Source: Thraustochytrium sp. TN22 (Eukaryota > Sar > Bigyra > Thraustochytrida > Thraustochytriidae). From it: 64,000 nucleotides of DNA. Below the pieces are notes generated by a model. It saw nothing but the letters and a program-made list of their open reading frames with translations, ran no database searches and had not been told where the DNA came from. The DNA lies in NCBI GenBank assembly GCA_013306675.1, contig JABLUY010000112.1, positions 50,097-114,096 of the forward strand, in the 5' to 3' direction. Shown in pieces: positions 58,381 to 64,000 of the stretch. A program made the translations under genes and the position numbers. How positions within the stretch are numbered: the stretch's first letter is position 1; every line of letters begins with the position of its first letter.

Positions 58381-60678
58381 TTACTTGGTCTCGCGATCCC
58401 CGCGCTGACGTCGCTGACGAGAAGTGGGCGCGTCGGGCCCGCAGACGGGCACGGCGCCCGGGACGTCCGGGTCCGGGATCTTGCAGGTATCGCAAAAGCT
58501 GTCCGGGAGGCCACCGCCAAGGGAGACGCCGTCCGAGAAGTCTGGGAGGGAGGGCGTCTGCAAGAGACGCGGTGCCGCAGAGGCGGCGGCGCGAGGCCGC
58601 GCCATGCGCTGCGCAGCGGCGACCTCAGCCTCCTCCTCCTCCTCCTCCTCGTCGACCTTCTCGGCATCCTGCGCGTTGGGCCGCGAAAGCGCCGAGAGGT
58701 CGAGCGGACGGAGGCCAGCCGCGAGCTCACGGTATCGGTCCTCGGAGATCTCCTCGTAGGGCATTTGCGCATAGGCGCCGGCGTCAACGCGTGGCAAGAA
58801 GGAAACGCCCTTGAGCTGGTACTGGAAGACGTTGAGCGCGTGCACCAGGTGCGGGCCCTCGGTGGCATCGTCAAAGGTGACGGTGCAGGAGACTTGATTG
58901 TCAGCCCAGTGGCGCTGCATGAAGGCGGCGATGGAGAGCTGCTCCCACATGGAGACCTCACGAGACGTGCGCACGCCCTCGCCAGCGTCGACCGGGATGG
59001 AGACGACGACGGTGTTGTCCGGGTCTGTCTCGGCGGGCTCGATGTGGTAACCGGCGTCGCGCACCGGGCCGAGGAGCTCAGAGTCGGCGTTGATGCGGAT
59101 GCGGCGCAGGTAGAAGCGCGACTCGGGCGCGTGCACGCCCGGAGTGGCGCCGGCCACGAGCGAGACGGTGCCGGACGGCTTGACGCAGGTTGTCTTGATG
59201 GAGCGCGGGATGGCAAAAAGCTCCGAGTACTCGGCGTCGCTGGCCTGCACGGTGTCGTAGCCGTGCTCGGCCCACTCGTGGAGCTCGTGCATGCCGCGCG
59301 CGGCAACAAACTGCGCGATGCCGCTCATGGAGCAGCCAATGCGGCGGTTCCGCAACATGACGCGGTTGCTCTTGGGCCAGTGCGTCTTGCCCAGGGTGAC
59401 GGTCTTGGCGTAGAGAAAGGCGGAGCGCAGCGTGGCCTGGAAGTCGTCCATGCTCTCGTGGTGGTGCGGGAAGGTCTCCACCAGGCAGCAGAGCTCGTGC
59501 GACTCGAGGGTCTGCTCCAGGCACGGGTTGCCGCCGCCGGCGCGCCAGTCGCGGCCGTCGGGCGTGCCATTCATGCGACCGAACTGGCGCATGTTATCAA
59601 GCCAGGCGAAGCCCGGCTCGCCGTTGCGGCGCACGCGCTCGGCGACCGGGCCGTAGTCCATGCCGAGGCGCGCAAAGACCGAGTTGTTGCTGGTCCAGCC
59701 AAAGTCCTGGCGCTGCGGGTTGACCTCGTAGTTCTTCAGCTCAATGTACTCGAGCGAGTCCGGCTCGCCAAAGGCGATCTCCGCCGTGCGGCGCACATTG
59801 CCGGCCACCACGCATTGGCCCACCAGGTTCATGAGGTCAACAATGTGCGTCACGCTCAGCGGCCGCCCGTCCGCGGCATCCAGCGTGTCTTGCACGGCGG
59901 TGTGCAGGCGCTGCAGCGGCGCCGGGCCGGAGCTCGTGCCACCGAATCCGCGGATGGGGGCGCCGGCCGGCCGGATCGCGCTATAGTCAAAGTCCAGCCG
60001 CGCCGCCCCGGGCGTCACGTAGGACTCCAGCAGCGCGCCCAGCGAGCCAACCCAGCCCTCGCGCGTGTCGGGCACGACGTAGCGCTCGCGCGCCGCCGCG
60101 TCCGGCCGCCGCAGCGTCACCTTGCCGCTGCCCTTGGTATCGAAGCCCACGCCCACGCCCAGCATTGAGGCATCCATCGTGAAGCAGAACGCCTCCGAGA
60201 AGCTCAGGTCCACGCCCTCCGTGCTGATGAAGGCGCAGTTGTTGAGCGCCGCGAACAGCCCGCGCTCCTCCGTCACCGACGTGCCCATGCACCACAGCCC
60301 GCGCCCCGGCGGCAAGAACTTCATCTCGAAGATGCGCGCAAACATGTCCTGCGCGCGCTCCTGCGCGTCAGCCTCGTCCCAGCCCAGCATGTTCTCGCGC
60401 ATCCACCGCTCCTGCATCGAGAACGTCCCGTTCACCACGCGCTCCACCGTCTCGTGCCACCGCTCGCGCGTCCCATTCGCCTTGACGCGCGCGTACGTCC
60501 GGTAGTACACCAGCTCGCCCAGCCCGTTGAACCCAAACTTCGCCTGCTGCGCCTCGTACCCGGCCAGGAAGCCCGCGTCCAGTTTGAACCCGCGCGCCGC
60601 GCCCAGCCGCCACGCCGGCCACGACCGCCGCGCCGCCGCCGCGCGCCGCAGCGCCGCGCCTGCTGTCGCCAGCGCCAT
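58381..60678 (-). CDS. Class II (adenosylcobalamin-dependent) ribonucleoside-triphosphate reductase
   Basis: 765 residues from ATG 60678, close to the 739 of the Lactobacillus monomeric enzyme. Active-site residues are in place: Cys148 (NNCAF), Cys386 and Glu388 (NPCLEQ), Cys397 (ELCC); the 386-397 spacing of 11 equals that of Cys408-Cys419 in the Lactobacillus enzyme. KPSGTVSLVAG follows. The C-terminal shuttle pair is CDTC (729-732). No class I-type N-terminal ATP cone is seen. It makes dNTPs using a cobalamin radical, without a small subunit. The first ~30 residues (Ala/Arg-rich, no acidic residue) look like a mitochondrial presequence. An acidic poly-Glu and Ala-rich linker precedes the Cys tail. 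Shares a divergent region with Serinc. Confidence 0.93.
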   Translation of the reverse strand: MALATAGAALRRAAAARRSWPAWRLGAARGFKLDAGFLAGYEAQQAKFGFNGLGELVYYRTYARVKANGTRERWHETVERVVNGTFSMQERWMRENMLGWDEADAQERAQDMFARIFEMKFLPPGRGLWCMGTSVTEERGLFAALNNCAFISTEGVDLSFSEAFCFTMDASMLGVGVGFDTKGSGKVTLRRPDAAARERYVVPDTREGWVGSLGALLESYVTPGAARLDFDYSAIRPAGAPIRGFGGTSSGPAPLQRLHTAVQDTLDAADGRPLSVTHIVDLMNLVGQCVVAGNVRRTAEIAFGEPDSLEYIELKNYEVNPQRQDFGWTSNNSVFARLGMDYGPVAERVRRNGEPGFAWLDNMRQFGRMNGTPDGRDWRAGGGNPCLEQTLESHELCCLVETFPHHHESMDDFQATLRSAFLYAKTVTLGKTHWPKSNRVMLRNRRIGCSMSGIAQFVAARGMHELHEWAEHGYDTVQASDAEYSELFAIPRSIKTTCVKPSGTVSLVAGATPGVHAPESRFYLRRIRINADSELLGPVRDAGYHIEPAETDPDNTVVVSIPVDAGEGVRTSREVSMWEQLSIAAFMQRHWADNQVSCTVTFDDATEGPHLVHALNVFQYQLKGVSFLPRVDAGAYAQMPYEEISEDRYRELAAGLRPLDLSALSRPNAQDAEKVDEEEEEEEAEVAAAQRMARPRAAASAAPRLLQTPSLPDFSDGVSLGGGLPDSFCDTCKIPDPDVPGAVPVCGPDAPTSRQRRQRGDRETK

Positions 60679-62203
60679 CGCGCGCGCGCCCGCGCGCCCG
60701 CGCCGCCGCCCCGCCGCGCGCGCCGCCGCCGCGCGCGCCTCGCCAACGGGAGGGAGCGCGGGAGGGAGGGCGCAGCGCCGTGCCGCGCCGCGCCGACCCC
60801 GCGCCGCCGCGGCCCAGGTCGCGGGCGCGGCTTCTGCCGGGGCAGCAGGCCTCGCGCTCGCGCCCGCGCCCGCGCTCGCGCCCGCGCCCGCGCCTCTGCG
60901 GCTTCGCTTGAGCTTTGGGGAACGGGCGCGGCGCCTCGAGCCGCTCGAGTCTCATGGCCAGTGAGAGTGAGCAGGCGCCCAACCACCACCGCGGAACGAG
61001 GAACACGAGGCGGCGGGCGCCGCGCTGCGCTCCTGCGCTCCTGCGCTGCTGCGCTGCTGCGCTCCTGCGCTGCGCGGCTCCTCGGCTTTTGAAGAGTGAT
61101 GTGAGTGATGCGCCGCCTGCTCTCTGCGCAGAGCAAGTTGAACAGGCGCTCCTCCGGGGCGCCGCTCATCAGCCTGGCAGCTAACTTAGTGTAGTCATCT
61201 CGGAGCACTGGCGAGTGGAGCTAGGCTAGCTAGGCTCGCCATCTCCATCACCGCCACGGCCCGGCCCAGTTGCACCGACGCTGCTCGCGGCCGCTGCGCC
61301 TGATGATCGCCGTGCAGAGCGAGCATGCGCGAATCTATTGTGACTCGGATCACCGCTGAGGCCCGGCAGGCCGTCACGGCCGGCTCTCGAGCGCGAGTCA
61401 GAGTCGCATCGGCGTCTTCTCGCTGTCGCATCGTCCGCACCACCTCCACGTCGCGTCGCCTGCGCCGACGCCACTGCGCATCGTACGACCCTCCTCCCCT
61501 CCTCCCGCGCGCCAGCCGCCTCGTGCCTGCCGTCGCGCCCTCCTTGTCCCCAAGCCCGGCAAGCCAAACACAGCCTCGGTTCTCCAGCCAGCGCCGGCGC
61601 CCGGTGCCGCACGGTCCGGGGCGGCGCGGCGCGGCCAGCCGGCCAGCCCGCCGGCCAGCCAGCCCGCCGGCGCTGCAGCGACGTCGAGGCCCGCTCCCCG
61701 CCGCGCCGCAGAGCCGCGGCGAGCGCGAGCGAGAGCGGCGAGAGCGGCGGCGCGGCGCCAACTTGCCAGCGGCGCGCTCCCCTCGGAGTCGTCAACGCCA
61801 AGCGCGCGGCGCGCGGCGGCTGGCTCCAGGCCGAGGCGCGAGCGAGCCAGCCGAGGCGCCGCGCGGGCGCGGCGCGCGGGCAGGGCAGAGCAGGGCAGAG
61901 CAGAGCCCCTTCGTGCGCGGCGGAGCGCGGGCGCGCGGCGCGGCGGCTCGCTCGCGGTCGAGAGGCGCGGAGGCGGACGGCGGCGCGGGGGCCGGAGCTG
62001 CGAGCGGCGCGCCGTTGCGCGGCAGGGCGCTGCGCGGCAAGGCGCTGCACTACGAGCGCGGCGCGGCCGACTCCAGGGCGGCTGGCGAGGCGTGCGACAG
62101 AGCGGCGGCGCGGGCGGCGGGAGGAGGGCAGGCAGTCCCGGAAGCGGCAGGCCCCGGACGCGCGCGAGTGCTTGGCCGGGAGGAAAAGTAGGAGGCGGAG
62201 ACG
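60679..62203. promoter_or_regulatory. Divergent region between ribonucleotide reductase and Serinc
   Basis: 1.5 kb, extremely GC-rich, with short arrays: GCTCGCGCCCGC (60857-60893), GCGCTCCT/GCGCTGCT (61022-61076) and CAGGGCAGAG (61878-61905). Several long frames on both strands are Arg/Ala-rich and not credible genes. No TATA box was seen. Confidence 0.5.
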
Positions 62204-63664
62204 ATGGGCGCCGTGCTGTCGATGATGTCGATGGCCATGTGCTGCGCGTGCTCAGGGCTGAGCTGCGCGTTCTCGTGCTTCGGGTGCTGCATCTCGTCGG
62301 CGACGGCAGCGGCAGGCGGCATCTCGTCCCGCGTGGCCAAGTTCATGTACCTGCTGGACCTGGTGGCCGTGGTGGTGCTGTCGGTGACGCTGCGGTTCAC
62401 GGCGGACGAGTGGAGCTGGGAGGTGGCCGGCTACGAGATCGGGTGCAGCAACTCGACGAACGCGGTGAATCTGGACCTGCTAAACCAGACGGAGAGCGAG
62501 GGCGTCTACGCGTACTGCGTGGGCGACGAGGCAGTCTTTCGCGTGGGCGCCGCCACGGCGTGCTTCTTCGCGCTGCACGTGCTGCTGACGGCGTGCGGCA
62601 CGGGCTTCCACCGCGGGTTCTGGCTCTGGAAGCTCCTGCTGCAGGTGGGCGCCATCATCGGCTTCATCCTCATGGACAAGGACGTCTTCGCACAGGACGC
62701 CTACATCTGGGTGGCGCGCGTGAGCTCGGTGCTGTTCCTGCTGCTGCAGATCTTCCTCATGATCGGGTTCGCGTACGACTGGAACGAGAAGTGGCTGGCC
62801 AACGCGGAGCGTCCGGACCAGAGCGAGCGCTGCTGGCTCGGGCTCATGACGGCCAGTTTCACGGCGCTCTACGTGTGCACCTTCATCGGCATCGTGGTGC
62901 TCTTCATGGAGTTTGCCTCGTGCACCATCGGCAAAGCCGTCACCTCGCTCACGCTCATCTCGGTGCTTGTGCTCACGGCGCTCACGCTCTTCCGCGACCA
63001 GCTCACCGGGGAGCCAGGCAACGCCATCACGGGCGGCGTCATTTGCGCCTACATCACCTATCTGGCCTGGGCCGCGCTCGAGGCCAACCCGGACGAGACC
63101 TGCAAGCGGGGCAGCTTCGACAGCGCCGACACCAACGGCAGCATCGGCCTCGGCGTCATCATCCTAGCCATTAGTCTCGGCTGGGGCGCCAATCAGAGCT
63201 CGGCGTCCATGGCCTCCATCGCGCGCGGCGACGGCGCCGTGCACGAGACCTCCAGCGACGCGCACAACGCCACCAGCGGCCTCTACGAGGTCGGCGAGGG
63301 CCGCACGGCCGCCGACATGCGCCGCGAGCAGGAGCAGTACGCCGCGCCCGCCAAGCCGGCCGCCGAGTCGGACGAGCGCTTCGCGGTCGCCTTCTTCCAC
63401 GTTGCCATGACCATCACCACGCTCTACCTATCCATGGTCCTCACCAACTGGGGCGCCGCGCAGACCGCGCAGAATGGCGAGACCGGCCAAATGTGGCTGC
63501 GCGTCGGCGCGCAGTGGCTCACCATTCTGCTCTACCTCTGGACGCTCATCGCCCCGGCCGTCTGCACTGGCCGCGACTTTAGCTCCAACGCCTCCTCCAC
63601 CGGCACGCGCTCCGTGCCGCCCTCCAATCCGCCCAAGCCCCAGCGGACCGTGCAGATGGTATGA
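62204..63664 (+). CDS. Serinc/TMS1-family membrane protein
   Basis: 486 residues from ATG 62204. The N-terminus MGAVLSMMSMAMCCACSG...FGCC is the Cys-rich start typical of Serinc/TDE1/TMS proteins, and roughly ten hydrophobic segments follow (for example 49-62, 115-131, 140-155, 168-187, 209-236, 244-258, 268-290, 400-418, 440-458). Serinc proteins sit in plasma or endomembranes and are linked to serine-derived lipid synthesis and lipid scrambling. Length is near the family norm (450-490). An Ala/Glu-rich cytosolic loop lies near 350-395 and the tail is Ser/Pro-rich. Confidence 0.93.
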   Translation: MGAVLSMMSMAMCCACSGLSCAFSCFGCCISSATAAAGGISSRVAKFMYLLDLVAVVVLSVTLRFTADEWSWEVAGYEIGCSNSTNAVNLDLLNQTESEGVYAYCVGDEAVFRVGAATACFFALHVLLTACGTGFHRGFWLWKLLLQVGAIIGFILMDKDVFAQDAYIWVARVSSVLFLLLQIFLMIGFAYDWNEKWLANAERPDQSERCWLGLMTASFTALYVCTFIGIVVLFMEFASCTIGKAVTSLTLISVLVLTALTLFRDQLTGEPGNAITGGVICAYITYLAWAALEANPDETCKRGSFDSADTNGSIGLGVIILAISLGWGANQSSASMASIARGDGAVHETSSDAHNATSGLYEVGEGRTAADMRREQEQYAAPAKPAAESDERFAVAFFHVAMTITTLYLSMVLTNWGAAQTAQNGETGQMWLRVGAQWLTILLYLWTLIAPAVCTGRDFSSNASSTGTRSVPPSNPPKPQRTVQMV

Positions 63665-63955
63665 TACACACAAGACAAACTTGAGCCAACCTTGAGCCAA
63701 CAAGAAATTATGTGCCATGATTCATTCCCTCTTGTGATGACGACGGCCAGCGCGTGCCGCAGCGCAGCGAACACCCACAGCGCGCGCGGGCGCGCAGGCT
63801 GCTTCGGCCCGGCGCCCGCCCGCTGCAGCGCAGACAGGCACAGACAGGCGCAGCGGCGACGCGGGCAGTCCTGATTCGCGGCGGGGCGCAGCGCGGCGCC
63901 GGGCGAGACGCAGCCAGCCCCGAGCGCGAGGCCGGCCACGAGAAGGAGAAGGAGG

Positions 63956-64000
63956 ATGATCGTAGTCTTCGTGTCGCACAAGTGGGGCGACGACGAGGAC
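63956..64000 (+). CDS. Possible start of a TIR-like gene, cut by the right edge
   Basis: Fifteen codons from ATG 63956, preceded by a purine-rich AGAAGGAGAAGGAGG leader. The encoded MIVVFVSHKWGDDED resembles the first beta strand and SHxW box of TIR-like and related signalling domains. Too short for a firm call. The opposite strand also has an open frame across here, but it overlaps Serinc's end and lacks support. Confidence 0.35.
   Translation, partial: MIVVFVSHKWGDDED

Noticed and set aside
63532-63981. Minus-strand frame with a signal-peptide-like start
   Set aside because: It overlaps the 3' end of Serinc on the opposite strand, and beyond the hydrophobic start shows no conserved features.

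Overview
The window looks like nuclear DNA of a GC-rich, gene-dense protist. The protein set is eukaryotic: HRD1, CPSF73, SNRNP40, NOP9, NOM1, DDX51, RIOK3, MPP6, Serinc, strawberry notch, and a 7TM-RGS fusion. About twenty genes read as single uninterrupted exons, on both strands, with short gaps between 3' ends and longer gaps of 0.8 to 2.4 kb between 5' ends. No tRNA, rRNA, CRISPR array or intact transposon was recognised. Intronless GC-rich genes, a 7TM receptor fused to an RGS domain, a cobalamin-dependent ribonucleotide reductase, and a bZIP protein whose invariant Asn is replaced together suggest a stramenopile, most likely a labyrinthulid/thraustochytrid. That placement is an inference, not a proof.

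Layout. 1-8.2 kb: a GH5 glycosidase cut by the left edge, then RIOK3 and MPP6 sharing a divergent promoter with three 163-bp tandem repeats, then NOP9. 8.9-9.2 kb: a frame-broken FAX/GST-like remnant. 9.9-18.3 kb: CPSF73, an unassigned protein, a C-x-F-x-P motif protein and HRD1. 19.3-29.8 kb: an SH2-TPR protein, a membrane/polyQ/SAM protein, NOM1 and DDX51. 30.3-40.7 kb: a 2013-residue LRR/WW/ubiquitin-like protein, a bZIP factor facing a promoter with four AP-1-type sites, and SNRNP40. 43.2-49.8 kb: a strawberry-notch helicase with a PDZ-like domain and a PCNA/SUMO-binding-like tail, TIR-like remnants, and the 7TM-RGS gene. 50.4-55.7 kb: a 2-kb segmental duplication carrying two trypsin-like genes that have both lost the catalytic Ser; one is also frameshifted. 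55.8-63.7 kb: a DUF4246 protein, class II ribonucleotide reductase and Serinc. The last 45 bases may begin another TIR-like gene.

Function. RIOK3, MPP6, NOP9, NOM1 and DDX51 all belong to families acting in ribosome or rRNA maturation, and CPSF73 and SNRNP40 add mRNA processing, so about a third of the genes are RNA-processing factors. The rest are individual housekeeping, signalling and membrane genes with no operon logic. The most unusual items are the paired pseudoproteases with a junction fragment copied from the reductase gene, the bZIP with its possible self-control promoter, the strawberry-notch tail, and the SH2-TPR protein.
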